From assembly GCF_900096905.1 (NCBI RefSeq), contig NZ_FMYI01000004.1, positions 62,001 through 126,000 of the forward strand: a DNA stretch of 64,000 bases, read 5' to 3'. The notes under the pieces were generated by a model. It did not search any database and was not told the origin of the DNA. It worked only from the letters and a program-made list of their open reading frames with translations. Origin of the DNA: Pelagirhabdus alkalitolerans. GTDB lineage: Bacteria > Bacillota > Bacilli > Bacillales > Amphibacillaceae. Positions 32,758 to 41,940 of the stretch are shown here, piece by piece. Each line of letters starts with the position of its first letter. Within the stretch, counting starts at the first letter, position 1. Made by a program: the position numbers and the translations under genes.

Positions 32758-33864
32758 TTACATGAAAAAAACAAAGCTGATGATAACGATTATGACAGTT
32801 GCTAAAAGCGCAATCAATCCTAGTGGATGACCAAAATTAAGTGTCCACCCCACTCCAAATCTCTTTTCAATAAATAGAGTTGGATCTTGTCGGTTATAAT
32901 AAATTAATCCCCACTTCCAATACCGATCATCATCTTTATCAATAACGTGAGCATTCATTTCTTCGTTTTCCTCAACTTTTATACGGCTACCACTTTGCCC
33001 TGTTTTCATCGCTATAATGACAGCTCCCAAGACTGGTACAGAAACACCTAATATATGAAAAAATGCATTAGCTGTTACTGTTGGCGAGATAATTGCTAAG
33101 ATCATCAATTGAATATACATTAAATATAAATTAAGAATGCTATTTGTAATCAGTGTATATTTCGCCCAATAATGTTTAGCTATTTTATTTTGTTTGATTG
33201 ATTTCTCAGGTCTTGATGCTTGAATACTCGTCTTCGCTCTTTTTAACATGACATAGATGCCGTAAAATATTCCGGTCATAACGCCCTGAGTGATCGGTAT
33301 TAAATACACACTCCAAAAGCCTGTGTCTCTGTAGTTAAGGGGATCGCCTAAGATATTAAAACGATAAGGAATCTGTTGAGGCAAATCAGAATAGTGAATC
33401 ATAGTCGTGATAAAGGTTATCAATAAAACAAAAACTGGAATAAGCCAATAATAGGTTAACCCCATACCCTTATCAAACGAATGAGATGTATTAACCACCA
33501 CAACTTGCTTTTTATAATCTGTCCATCTTTCACTTCTTTTTAATTTTTTAGCCTTATGATGAACATAAAGGTAATTGATAGTAAATGTAATAAGTAGTAT
33601 GATCAAACCGACTAATAACATATCAATGTTTTGATACCTTAAAGCAATTCCACTAACCATTATACTTATAATCAAAACAGACAAACTACAATTTGTTGTA
33701 TAATCACGCCGAATTTTCCTCACTTTATCACTTTTACTTTGATCCTCGGGTATGACAACACCAAAAAGTAGTGTGTCTTTCGTAAATGCAGGCATAAAAA
33801 TCCCTAATAAGATAAGCGGTATATAAATAGTTAATAAAATTAGTGAAAATATAATTGGGAACAT
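32758..33864 (-). CDS. DUF1648/DUF5808 membrane protein
   Basis: A 368-residue multi-pass membrane protein, about eight helices. The middle contains the DUF1648 motif SDLPQQIPYRFNILGDPLNYRDTG, and the C-terminus WKWGLIYYNRQDPTLFIEKRFGVGWTLNFG matches the DUF5808 pattern. Such proteins are often paired with a GntR/YtrA-type regulator, as here (1-bp gap). The family is thought to act in cell-envelope or stress adaptation, but no activity is known. Confidence 0.83.
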   Translation of the reverse strand: MFPIIFSLILLTIYIPLILLGIFMPAFTKDTLLFGVVIPEDQSKSDKVRKIRRDYTTNCSLSVLIISIMVSGIALRYQNIDMLLVGLIILLITFTINYLYVHHKAKKLKRSERWTDYKKQVVVVNTSHSFDKGMGLTYYWLIPVFVLLITFITTMIHYSDLPQQIPYRFNILGDPLNYRDTGFWSVYLIPITQGVMTGIFYGIYVMLKRAKTSIQASRPEKSIKQNKIAKHYWAKYTLITNSILNLYLMYIQLMILAIISPTVTANAFFHILGVSVPVLGAVIIAMKTGQSGSRIKVEENEEMNAHVIDKDDDRYWKWGLIYYNRQDPTLFIEKRFGVGWTLNFGHPLGLIALLATVIIVIISFVFFM

Positions 33865-33865
33865 T

Positions 33866-34258
33866 TTATTCGCTCTCCCTCATGTTATAACGATCATAAT
33901 TTCTCTCTACTAACGTTATAAATTCATCTTTAGATATCCCTTTTAAAAAAGATTCGGCTGTAATATTTTTCAACAAATCATCAAGTTCTTCAAGGGCTTC
34001 TGATGATTGATTGAGATTCAAGTGAGGATTAATCATCACTCCACTCTTTCTATGAATCACAACCCAACCTTCTGATTTAAGTTGATTGTATACCTTATTC
34101 ACCGTGTGAAGGTTTATGCCTATATCCGCAGCTAATTGTCTGACTGAAGGGAGCTTCTCCCCAAGCTTTAACTCTCCTAAAGCAATGCCTCTAATGATTT
34201 GATCTTTCACTTGTTGGTATATGGGCGTTTCCGAATCAAACTGTATATGTAAAAGCAC
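33866..34258 (-). CDS. YtrA-subfamily GntR regulator
   Basis: A 130-residue regulator: GntR winged helix (ETPIYQQVKDQIIRGIALGELKLGEKLPSVRQLAADIGINLHTVNK in two parts) with the short C-terminal helical tail of the YtrA subfamily, no ligand domain. GTG start behind GGAGGA. Its operator, GTTATAT-N5-ATATAAC, lies over its own -10 box and again over the promoter of the ABC operon at 36718, so it probably controls both. In B. subtilis YtrA responds to cell-wall antibiotics; here the inducer is unknown. Confidence 0.88.
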   Translation of the reverse strand: MLLHIQFDSETPIYQQVKDQIIRGIALGELKLGEKLPSVRQLAADIGINLHTVNKVYNQLKSEGWVVIHRKSGVMINPHLNLNQSSEALEELDDLLKNITAESFLKGISKDEFITLVERNYDRYNMRESE

Positions 34259-34281
34259 GTGATTCCTCCGTTCAAATACTT

Positions 34282-34300
34282 GTTATATATATCATATAAC
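34282..34300. promoter_or_regulatory. GntR/YtrA operator at its own promoter
   Basis: 19-bp palindrome GTTATAT-N5-ATATAAC overlapping the -10 box TATGAT of the gntR promoter. A near-identical site occurs at 36754-36772. Confidence 0.65.
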
Positions 34301-34319
34301 AGAGCGCTGTAAGATACAA
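34291..34319 (-). promoter_or_regulatory. Sigma-A promoter of the GntR-membrane protein operon
   Basis: Minus strand -35 TTGTAT (34314-34319), 17-bp spacer, -10 TATGAT (34291-34296), 33 bp before the GTG start. Confidence 0.65.
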
Positions 34320-34342
34320 TTTTTCTAGTCGCTATATGATTA

Positions 34343-34378
34343 AAAAGTGAAGTTCATCTATTCATGAACTTCACTTTT
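34343..34378 (-). terminator. Terminator after the ABC permease gene
   Basis: Perfect 15-bp stem AAAAGTGAAGTTCAT / ATGAACTTCACTTTT, 6-nt loop, T-run on the minus strand, 20 bp after the permease stop. Confidence 0.85.
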
Positions 34379-34398
34379 AATCAACCTATCATATAAAG

Positions 34399-36006
34399 TC
34401 ACACATTGATTTGATCAAACCGGCGACTATAAACACCAAATACCATATAATAAGCCACACCAGATAATACAAAGAAAATACTTGTCAAGATCATGACCCA
34501 TTCATTAGCTGACAAATTAGGCAGTCTTTCGTAGAAGAAATAAGCAATTCCTCCGATCACCGCTCTAATCACTAACGATATAATCACATTAATATTATTT
34601 TTCACCGCAGCTGTCGGACTGACCCAATCCAACAAAGGGCGTTCAATATTAATGATAATATCAACCGTTGAGAAGAATAACGTCGCACCTACACAAAACA
34701 GGATCGCTCGTATCACGATAGCCAAGCTTACATTCAAATAAATGCCTGCTATAACAGCTAATAATAAAGAAGAAGCAAAGCTAATGATCAGCGTCGTATA
34801 AATGCGATACTTTAAATTATCAGTGGTGTGAAGAGGTAAAGCTCTCGTCTCCCAAAACGCTTTTCCTTCTCGCGTGATCGCTGTCGCTGAAAGATTCCCT
34901 ACAATAGTAGGTGTTGTAATAATCGCAGCATATATATAAAGCTTATAAGGTTCTAAGGCCGTTGACATCAATTCATCTTGTGTCATGGTTCCAGTCAGTA
35001 ACACGATGATAAATATAATAATCGGTAAAAACATCGTTAAAACGGTATTTAGTAAAAATATAGGGTTCTTAATGATGATCGCTAAATGACGCTTAACCAT
35101 TTGATAACCCATACGTCTCTTTTTATAGTGAATCCCTTTTTTGTTAACAGCTTGTTTTTCTTCTCCACCTTCATTAAAGGCTCTTAAACCCTTTGTATAC
35201 AAAAGAGAGGACACGCCTTTAAGCATGTAAAGTATCAAACCATTCAACAAAATAAATAAACCACCATCTAGTAAAGAACCTTGTATCATTCGCGTTAACC
35301 AAATGCTTGGCGGAAAGTTTCTACCCAGTTGTCTTAACAACCCATCTTCTTCTAATAATAAATTATGAAATACATCCAAATCCATTTCAGCTCTTGAGGC
35401 AAGCAATTGAATCGAAATAAACGCTACTAAAAATAAAAGCATACCAGTGACAACGAGTAAATTTTTATTTTTTCCAGTTCCAACGAGTGCCATAAAAGGT
35501 ATGACTAATAACGCAATCAAGGTCATCGGTAATATCGGCGCTAAACCTAACGCCACAACGCCTAAAGCTAAGCCATACAAATCAAAGCTCGTCATGCTCA
35601 TATAAACGACAATCGATGTGCCGAACAATAGAGCCCCTAAAATAAAAAGATAAATATAAATTGATGCCAATTTAGAAAAAACAATCAGGTCCACTTTAAC
35701 GGGTAAGGCTGCCAGAAGAGTCGAATCATTTGAGTAAAAAAATACAGAAAGCAAAATCGGAATACATGCTAGCGCCATCATTACAACGGTGCCTAGATAC
35801 ATATACGTGATCGTCAGTTCTGGAAATCCAATTAAACTAAAACCTTCATACATACTCTGGACTAATTGATAAGCAGGTAGAACGAATAAAACGGGTATAG
35901 CAAGTGCTAATAAACCTAACCACTTATTTTGTGCGTTTACATGCTGAATATACTTATTTGTAAAATCCTTTAGTTGTATGTGTGTTAACGCCAATAATTT
36001 ACGCAT
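34399..36006 (-). CDS. ABC transporter permease (12-helix, exporter-type)
   Basis: A 535-residue polytopic membrane protein with around 12 helices and long cytosolic stretches, e.g. TKGLRAFNEGGEEKQAVNKK and the basic GIHYKKRRMGYQMVKRHLAIIIKNP. It overlaps the ATPase gene by 8 bp and forms a two-gene ABC system with it. The layout resembles YtrC/EcsB-type permeases of antibiotic- or envelope-stress transporters. The substrate is unknown. The shared operator puts it under the GntR regulator 2 kb downstream. Confidence 0.83.
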   Translation of the reverse strand: MRKLLALTHIQLKDFTNKYIQHVNAQNKWLGLLALAIPVLFVLPAYQLVQSMYEGFSLIGFPELTITYMYLGTVVMMALACIPILLSVFFYSNDSTLLAALPVKVDLIVFSKLASIYIYLFILGALLFGTSIVVYMSMTSFDLYGLALGVVALGLAPILPMTLIALLVIPFMALVGTGKNKNLLVVTGMLLFLVAFISIQLLASRAEMDLDVFHNLLLEEDGLLRQLGRNFPPSIWLTRMIQGSLLDGGLFILLNGLILYMLKGVSSLLYTKGLRAFNEGGEEKQAVNKKGIHYKKRRMGYQMVKRHLAIIIKNPIFLLNTVLTMFLPIIIFIIVLLTGTMTQDELMSTALEPYKLYIYAAIITTPTIVGNLSATAITREGKAFWETRALPLHTTDNLKYRIYTTLIISFASSLLLAVIAGIYLNVSLAIVIRAILFCVGATLFFSTVDIIINIERPLLDWVSPTAAVKNNINVIISLVIRAVIGGIAYFFYERLPNLSANEWVMILTSIFFVLSGVAYYMVFGVYSRRFDQINV

Positions 36007-36718
36007 CTTTTGTCATCTCCAAAAACACTTCTTCTAATGTTGTATCACGACGTTTCTTAATGGCTTCTACCTTATCACAAGCCATTAATTTGCCTTTGTG
36101 AATAATGGCGACTCGATCACACAAATCCTCGACAACATCTAATCCGTGAGAAGAGAAAAAGACCGTTCCACCTTTTTGACAATGCTCCTTCATCAAATCT
36201 TTTAAAACTTTTGCTGAATGCGGATCTAAACCAACCATCGGTTCATCCAATATAAATAGCTTGGGATTCGATAGAAGGGCCCCGACAATTAATAGTTTTT
36301 GTCGCATACCATGGGAATAAGCATGAATTTTTTGAGTCAGTGCATGGTCAATTTGAAAGGCTTCAGTAAATGTTTCAATTCTGTTTTTTCTATCTTGTAA
36401 TGAGACGTCATACATATCTGCCATAAAATTTAAATAATCGATACCAATTATTGAATCAAATACCGTTGGCTGATCTGGCACATAAGCAAAATTTTTCTTA
36501 GCTTCAACCGGTGAGTCCGCTATATCCTCTTGGGCAATTTTTATTGACCCCTTCGTTGGTTGAATGATTCCAGTCATCATCTTCAATGTGGTCGTCTTAC
36601 CTGCTCCGTTAGGCCCTATAAACCCAATGATTTCACCTTTTTTTACTTCAAGAGAAAGAGAATCAACTGCCTTTTTTGTATCAACATAACTTTTTGATAC
36701 ATCTCTCAACACCAACAT
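35999..36718 (-). CDS. ABC transporter ATP-binding protein
   Basis: A 239-residue ATPase: Walker A GPNGAGKTTT, Q-loop PDQPTVF, signature YSHGMRQKL, Walker B LFILDEPMVGLDP and a C-terminal switch His in SSHGLDVVE. GGAGG before ATG 36718. It energises the adjacent permease; the YtrB/EcsA-type sequence suggests an exporter. Its promoter carries the GntR operator. Confidence 0.9.
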   Translation of the reverse strand: MLVLRDVSKSYVDTKKAVDSLSLEVKKGEIIGFIGPNGAGKTTTLKMMTGIIQPTKGSIKIAQEDIADSPVEAKKNFAYVPDQPTVFDSIIGIDYLNFMADMYDVSLQDRKNRIETFTEAFQIDHALTQKIHAYSHGMRQKLLIVGALLSNPKLFILDEPMVGLDPHSAKVLKDLMKEHCQKGGTVFFSSHGLDVVEDLCDRVAIIHKGKLMACDKVEAIKKRRDTTLEEVFLEMTKDA

Positions 36719-36753
36719 TCTGACACGCCTCCATTTCTTATTTTGTTTTATTT

Positions 36754-36772
36754 GTTATATATAATATATTAC
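36754..36772. promoter_or_regulatory. GntR/YtrA operator at the ABC operon promoter
   Basis: GTTATATATAATATATTAC is almost identical to the site at 34282-34300, including a shared TGTTATATATA left half and ACAGA beyond the right half. It covers the -10 box of the ABC promoter. Confidence 0.65.
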
Positions 36773-36791
36773 AGATAAAACAAAAGTGCAA
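36763..36791 (-). promoter_or_regulatory. Sigma-A promoter of the ABC operon
   Basis: Minus strand -35 TTGCAC (36786-36791), 17-bp spacer, -10 TATATT (36763-36768), 44 bp before the ATG. Confidence 0.7.
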
Positions 36792-36891
36792 TAAATTTCA
36801 AAACTATTTTTTACAATTTTAAAAAGACCCTAAATCCAAAGCTTTTAGCCTCAGGATTTAGGATCTAATTTAAGTGCCAGTTAGCATACCA

Positions 36892-38904
36892 TTAAGGGAC
36901 ATCTTGACAATCGCCAATAAATGTAGCGGGGTTTATTTGTGCCATAAATGAAGTAGAAAAACTATTCCCACTAAAGTCAGTGGCATTAACCGTCCATGTC
37001 GCTAATCCTCCCGTACCAATATCACAAGTAATGGTCACTTCATAAATGCCACCCGGGAGCACATTACCTGTTACACGAGCCATGCCTCTGACACGCGCAA
37101 ATGTGTTGCCGTCACATTCGATTTCGATTCTACGGCCTGTAATAAAGTTAATCGTATTCCCTCCGCTACCAAATGATACATTAAAATTATCGACTGCTGG
37201 ATTGCACATAGCTGACGCGCTGAAACATTGAACGGCCGTAACATTGATCGTTCCCGTTAAAGTCGATGGCACTCCGACAGATACAACATCAACTGTTGCG
37301 GGTGCAGCATTTCCGCTGATTCCGATTCTAAACTTACACGGGCATTCAACAACCGGCAGGCATTCAACATGGACATTAATGTGTCGACCAACCGATTGCC
37401 CTCCTACGATCGTGGTTGCTGTTACAACCGTTGATAAATGCGGTGTCTCTTCAGGAATGGTTAAAGTCGTTGAAAATGAACCGTCTGCTAGAGTCATTAC
37501 CGGGTTTGGATTAAATTGACCCACTGATGGAAAAATCGAAAAGTCTACTTGTTGTCCTTCTACCGGGGCACCATCACACGTTAACACACCAGTTATCTCA
37601 CCTTCGCACGTTATAAATGCATCTGCATTTAAAGTTAACTCACATTCAGATTCACAAGACACATTGACTGTGATCGTCTCGGTTAGTAATTCACCGTTCA
37701 CAGTGGCTGTAGCCGTTATCTCTACATCAGTCGGAGGTGTTCCATCAGGTATCGAGACATTTGCGAAATAATCACCCATTCCGTCGGTAATGGTTGGATT
37801 CGGATCAAATGAAACAATCGGTGGATTTGCCGTTAATTCGACTTCAACCCCTGGAACAAATGTATTGTTACACCAGACCCTTCCCGAAACGACATCATCA
37901 CACGTCATCGTCTCTGAACCAAATAAAGTTAAAATACAAGGTTCTGCTAAACAAAGGACAATTGTCGGTAGCGTGGTTGAAACAAGATCTCCGTTGATCG
38001 TTGATGAAGCTGTTATCTCAATATTGGTTGTATCCGTACCCGGTGGTACTGTCACAACAGTTGTTAAGTGTCCATTTTCATCTGTAACGGCTGGGTCAGG
38101 AGAAAAAGTAACAATGTCCGGAGTAGAAGAAAATTGAATACTTGCCCCCTCAACTCTCTCCCCATTACACTCAAGCGTTCCAGAGATTGTTCTCTCACAA
38201 ACCAATACAGCTGGAACAAAGAAATGCAGCGCGCAACGATCACAAATAAAAGGGGCATCTTCGGCACTTTTTCGAATGGTCTTCTGGGATTTTAGAATGA
38301 CCCAGTCATACACTTTTGCTACATGCGTACAATTTTGAGTACGCTTATTTTGCTCCATCGTTTCTATCCTTTTTTGAGATGATGGATTAACAGATATGCG
38401 GGGTAGAGGCCGAATACTTCCTTTGTCCTTGCAATCATTATTGGCTAGAATTTCTCTTGGATGACAAGCATCACCATAAATTTCAATAGCAACACCAGCA
38501 GACACTTGAACATCTAAACAAACATCTAAATCGATCGTCATCCCTCTGTAAACGCCATTTTGACAATCAATACTCACATGACAGTTAAAATCCCGGGTCT
38601 TACACACAATATCTGTACCTTCTGGTGCACAAAGAATCACACGTTCATTTAAACAGAATGGAATAGGGATTGATTGACATTGCTCTGAATCATTCGTTAC
38701 TTGAACAACGATAAACCCTTCCTTCTTTATCCATATTTTTTGCAAGTTAACCTCTTGACCTTTAGAGGTCTTAACCTTCACATCTTCACGTTTATCGTCG
38801 ACGGTACACACTATACCCGATTCTACAGGTGTTCCCGATGAATCAGACAAATAACAACTAACGACACCCCCAGTTTGAAGTAAGTGACATACATTCGAAT
38901 TCAA
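36892..38904 (-). CDS. Cys-rich, Big-1-repeat probable spore-surface protein
   Basis: A 670-residue protein without signal peptide or transmembrane helix. Residues 1-185 form a Cys-rich N-terminal domain (FCLNERVILCAPEGTDIVCK, VSIDCQNGVYRG) and a linker with CTHVAKVYDWVILKSQKTI, a pattern I associate with exosporium/coat proteins. Three immunoglobulin-like repeats of about 95 residues follow (each with ...FSPDPAVTDENGHL-type turns: SFDPNPTITDGMGDY, FNPNPVMTLADGSF), then a C-terminal beta domain of about 150 residues. Repeats look like bacterial Ig (Big-1/invasin) domains. TTG start behind GGGGGC. Mother-cell assembly on the spore surface is the likely role; this is inference. Confidence 0.75.
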   Translation of the reverse strand: MNSNVCHLLQTGGVVSCYLSDSSGTPVESGIVCTVDDKREDVKVKTSKGQEVNLQKIWIKKEGFIVVQVTNDSEQCQSIPIPFCLNERVILCAPEGTDIVCKTRDFNCHVSIDCQNGVYRGMTIDLDVCLDVQVSAGVAIEIYGDACHPREILANNDCKDKGSIRPLPRISVNPSSQKRIETMEQNKRTQNCTHVAKVYDWVILKSQKTIRKSAEDAPFICDRCALHFFVPAVLVCERTISGTLECNGERVEGASIQFSSTPDIVTFSPDPAVTDENGHLTTVVTVPPGTDTTNIEITASSTINGDLVSTTLPTIVLCLAEPCILTLFGSETMTCDDVVSGRVWCNNTFVPGVEVELTANPPIVSFDPNPTITDGMGDYFANVSIPDGTPPTDVEITATATVNGELLTETITVNVSCESECELTLNADAFITCEGEITGVLTCDGAPVEGQQVDFSIFPSVGQFNPNPVMTLADGSFSTTLTIPEETPHLSTVVTATTIVGGQSVGRHINVHVECLPVVECPCKFRIGISGNAAPATVDVVSVGVPSTLTGTINVTAVQCFSASAMCNPAVDNFNVSFGSGGNTINFITGRRIEIECDGNTFARVRGMARVTGNVLPGGIYEVTITCDIGTGGLATWTVNATDFSGNSFSTSFMAQINPATFIGDCQDVP

Positions 38905-39036
38905 TTAAATGCCCCCTTATTATCATTTCCTAAGACATCATATGAATGAAGCGCCATAAATGTTTAGACGTTCATCAGGAATACAGTTACGGTATAAGTA
39001 GAATCGGACAAAGATAAGGTTTCAGGTACCTAGTTA

Positions 39037-40881
39037 TTACACGTTCACTTTAACCTGATAGGCTTCCATCCACGTATTAATTTGGATAAAGTATGCAATA
39101 AGTTGAGGACCTGTCATTAATTGACCAAACCAAGGCGTTTTAAACGATGCACCTCCTGATTTAACAATCTCTGTTAGTTTATTTCGATCAATTAATTGAA
39201 AGATCGGCGCCTGTTTATTAGACATAATCTCATTCATCCACTTTTGGACACCTTTTGTATAATCAATGTGATGCGTTTTAGGATACGGGCTTTTCTTTCT
39301 TTCAATAATTTCCTGGGGAATGATACCCCTCATCGCTTCTCTTAATAACCCCTTCTCTCGGCCTTTATAAAATTTCATCTCATTCGGAATATTAAAAGCA
39401 TATTCAACCAATCGATAATCAGCAAATGGCACTCTTACCTCTAAGCTGTTGCCCATGCTCATTCGGTCTTTCCTGTTTAATAACGTGATCATAAACCATT
39501 TTATGTTTAAATAGAACAATTCCCTCATTCGAGCTTCTTCTTTCGATTCACCTTTAAGTTTTGGCACTTTTTTGATGGTATCTAAGTATTTCTCACCTAC
39601 ATATTCTTCAATCGGATACTGGGAAAAGTCCTTATTGATCAAGCCCTTTCTTTCTTTAATCGATTTTGACCAAGGAAACGTATCTGCCTGAATATCTTCA
39701 GATCTTGTAAACCACGGATAGCCCCCAAAAATCTCATCAGCACATTCACCTGATAAAGCGACTGTCACTTTTTTTCTCACTTCTTTACAAAATAAATAAA
39801 GAGACGAATCAATATCGGCCATACCTGGTAGATCGCTGAATCGTGTCGCATCCTTCAACGCCTCAATAAGTTGAGCGTTATCTAAAGTGACCGTATGATG
39901 GTTACTCCCAATATATGCGGCCATTTTTTCTGCCCAAACTTGATCGGCATTGGGTTGAAATTCATTGGCTACAAAGTATTGATCATTATCTTTATAATCT
40001 ATGGAAAAAGTGTCTAACTGACCTCTCCCCTCTCTTTCAAAAAAGCGCGATGTGATACTTGAGATCGCACTGGAATCTAACCCGCCAGATAAGAACGTAC
40101 ATAGTGGTACATCAGACACTAACTGTCGTTCCACTGCATCCACTAACAGGTGTCTCGTCTGTTCAATTGTCGAGTCTAGATCCTCTGTATGAGTTTTTGC
40201 TTCTAGTTCCCAATACTGCACAAGCTTAGATACCCCGTTTTTATACGTTAAATAATGAGCTGGGGGAATTTCGTCAATAGCTTCAAATACACCGTGCCCC
40301 AGTGACCGTGCAGGGCCCAATCCTAAAATCTCCATAACGCCTTCACTATTAATAGTAGGTTCAACCATTGGATGAGCTAAAAGTGCTTTTATTTGAGAAC
40401 CGAAGATTAGGTGGTTATTTTGCTTGCTATAAAATAATGGCTTAACCCCTAAATGATCTCTTGCTAAAAATAATTCTTTTTCTTTTTTATTCCATACCCC
40501 AAATGCGAAAATACCGTTAATGTGTTTTAAACAATCCGCTCCCCACTCCATATAAGCCACCAATAAAACTTCAGTATCTGAGTAAGATTCAAAATGATAC
40601 CCTTTATGTTTCAATTTCTCTCGTACGTCTTCGGTGTTATAGAGCTCACCATTGTAAACCAGAGCATACTGACGATCGCCCATCGTTTTCATCATCGGTT
40701 GGACACCGCCCTCGGGGTCGACAATCGTTAATCGTCTGTGTCCTAATTGAGCATGCTCTGAACAAAAGTAACCAAAGTCATCAGGCCCTCTTTCCTTAAG
40801 TGTCCAGTTCATGTTTTCAATTACTTGTGTATAGTCTTTGATGCTTTCTTCACGACTAATCCACCCTACAATTCCACACAT
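39037..40881 (-). CDS. asnO: Glutamine-hydrolysing asparagine synthetase, AsnO type
   Basis: A 614-residue class B asparagine synthetase. Cys2 (MCGIVGW) is the glutaminase nucleophile; the N-terminal domain keeps RGPDDFG and LYNGELYN. The synthetase domain has the ATP pyrophosphate loop SGGLDSSAI. Length equals B. subtilis AsnO (YisO), the sporulation paralogue. It makes Asn from Asp, Gln and ATP, or amidates another carboxylate. It stands next to the probable spore-surface gene on the same strand. Confidence 0.88.
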   Translation of the reverse strand: MCGIVGWISREESIKDYTQVIENMNWTLKERGPDDFGYFCSEHAQLGHRRLTIVDPEGGVQPMMKTMGDRQYALVYNGELYNTEDVREKLKHKGYHFESYSDTEVLLVAYMEWGADCLKHINGIFAFGVWNKKEKELFLARDHLGVKPLFYSKQNNHLIFGSQIKALLAHPMVEPTINSEGVMEILGLGPARSLGHGVFEAIDEIPPAHYLTYKNGVSKLVQYWELEAKTHTEDLDSTIEQTRHLLVDAVERQLVSDVPLCTFLSGGLDSSAISSITSRFFEREGRGQLDTFSIDYKDNDQYFVANEFQPNADQVWAEKMAAYIGSNHHTVTLDNAQLIEALKDATRFSDLPGMADIDSSLYLFCKEVRKKVTVALSGECADEIFGGYPWFTRSEDIQADTFPWSKSIKERKGLINKDFSQYPIEEYVGEKYLDTIKKVPKLKGESKEEARMRELFYLNIKWFMITLLNRKDRMSMGNSLEVRVPFADYRLVEYAFNIPNEMKFYKGREKGLLREAMRGIIPQEIIERKKSPYPKTHHIDYTKGVQKWMNEIMSNKQAPIFQLIDRNKLTEIVKSGGASFKTPWFGQLMTGPQLIAYFIQINTWMEAYQVKVNV

Positions 40882-41000
40882 GATCTGCGTCCCTCCATTT
40901 TTTCTTATTTATTAATCTATGTCTTTAATCACCATCATGTGAAATCATGTTAAAATGAAATAAAAAAACAACCGCTTAAACGGTTGGAGGTAGGTGCTGT

Positions 41001-41537
41001 ATGATTAATGTCCCTAAAACGTTTCATAGCCTTTTAGGCCGCAAACAAACCGAGCTTTCCTTAGTTCTGATTTTTCTTTTCATAATGATCTCTGGATTTC
41101 TAGTAGGGGTTCTTGCTTATGATGAGTGGATCGATTTATCCTTAGCCAAACAAATCATCCTTTGGGCATTATTCATCGATATTTCAGGAGGCGTGGTCGT
41201 CAATTTAACAAAAGCGGCCGACCAGTTTTACCAACATCATTCAAGAAAAAGATCGTTTTTTATCTTAATTCATATTCAACCGATTATTATCACGTGGATG
41301 ATGGAGATTCCTCTTCATTACGGGATCGCACTTTATGTTTACACAGCAATCGGTGCTTTATTCTTAAATACGATAAGACAGCACACGATCCATAAACCAA
41401 CAACAGGTGCTCTAACAGCTTTAGGGTTCATCGTCGTTGTGTATTGGGGACAAACCATGCCTCTCTTTGTCACAATATTATTCTTGTTTTATCTATTTAA
41501 AGTATTGTACAGCTTCTCAGTTTGTCATTATGAATAA
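41001..41537 (+). CDS. Unknown membrane protein, four to five helices
   Basis: A 178-residue hydrophobic protein with helices around 20-40, 50-70, 90-130 (weak) and 145-170. It has the conserved-looking pair DISGGVVVNLTKAADQFY and RQHTIHKPTTGALTALGF with a His-rich cytosolic loop (QFYQHHSRKRS). I recognise no family. RBS GGAGGTAGG precedes the ATG, and a small hairpin (CAACCG/CGGTTG) overlaps the ribosome-binding region and could affect translation. Confidence 0.7.
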   Translation: MINVPKTFHSLLGRKQTELSLVLIFLFIMISGFLVGVLAYDEWIDLSLAKQIILWALFIDISGGVVVNLTKAADQFYQHHSRKRSFFILIHIQPIIITWMMEIPLHYGIALYVYTAIGALFLNTIRQHTIHKPTTGALTALGFIVVVYWGQTMPLFVTILFLFYLFKVLYSFSVCHYE

Positions 41538-41577
41538 GAGATACAACAGATAGCCCTGACTCTTTAATAATATTCAA

Positions 41578-41730
41578 TCACAACGATCTAAAAAACAGGA
41601 TCGCTCCGACTGTACCGATCGCAACACCAATCGTGAACATGGTGATTAATGTTTTTTTGCTTATAGATACACCTAGCACCTTCACAACATCCGTACTTTT
41701 ATCTGCCTGCAAGTTTTTTAAGTTCTCCAT
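41578..41730 (-). CDS. 50-residue small membrane protein (tail-anchored)
   Basis: A short gene found by reading the intergenic region: ATG at 41730 with AGGAGG (41739-41744) eight bases upstream, stop TGA at 41578-41580. The product has a soluble N-terminus (MENLKNLQADKSTDVVKV) and one C-terminal helix (LITMFTIGVAIGTVGAILFF) ending RSL. Good codon structure and RBS make it credible. I do not recognise the family. Confidence 0.7.
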   Translation of the reverse strand: MENLKNLQADKSTDVVKVLGVSISKKTLITMFTIGVAIGTVGAILFFRSL

Positions 41731-41885
41731 ATCATACACCTCCTAAATTTTAAATAAGTAATTGTGAAAAAAATTCACTTAGTAAGTATATACTATCACA
41801 AACAATCAAATATTGTATCTTATCTTGAATAAAATTAATGATATCATTGAAGACATTAGCTCCTACCTACCACTTAAACTGAAAT

Positions 41886-41919
41886 AAACCACAGCCCATT
41901 TTTAGGCTGTGGTTTTTAT
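41886..41919. terminator. Terminator downstream of adenine deaminase
   Basis: 11-bp stem AAACCACAGCC / GGCTGTGGTTT with an 8-nt loop between ade and the small gene; T-run is stronger on the plus strand. Confidence 0.65.
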
Positions 41920-41940
41920 AGCATCTTTAAATCAGATTCT

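Noticed and set aside
36892..38904. Plus-strand frames over the spore-surface gene
   Set aside because: Several frames of 60-115 codons overlap it on the opposite strand; codon-shadow effects of a Ser/Thr/Val-rich gene explain them.
41763..41781. Rex-like TTGTGAA...TTCACTT in the ade/small-gene gap
   Set aside because: Spacing between halves is one base off and the right half is imperfect; no promoter element overlaps.
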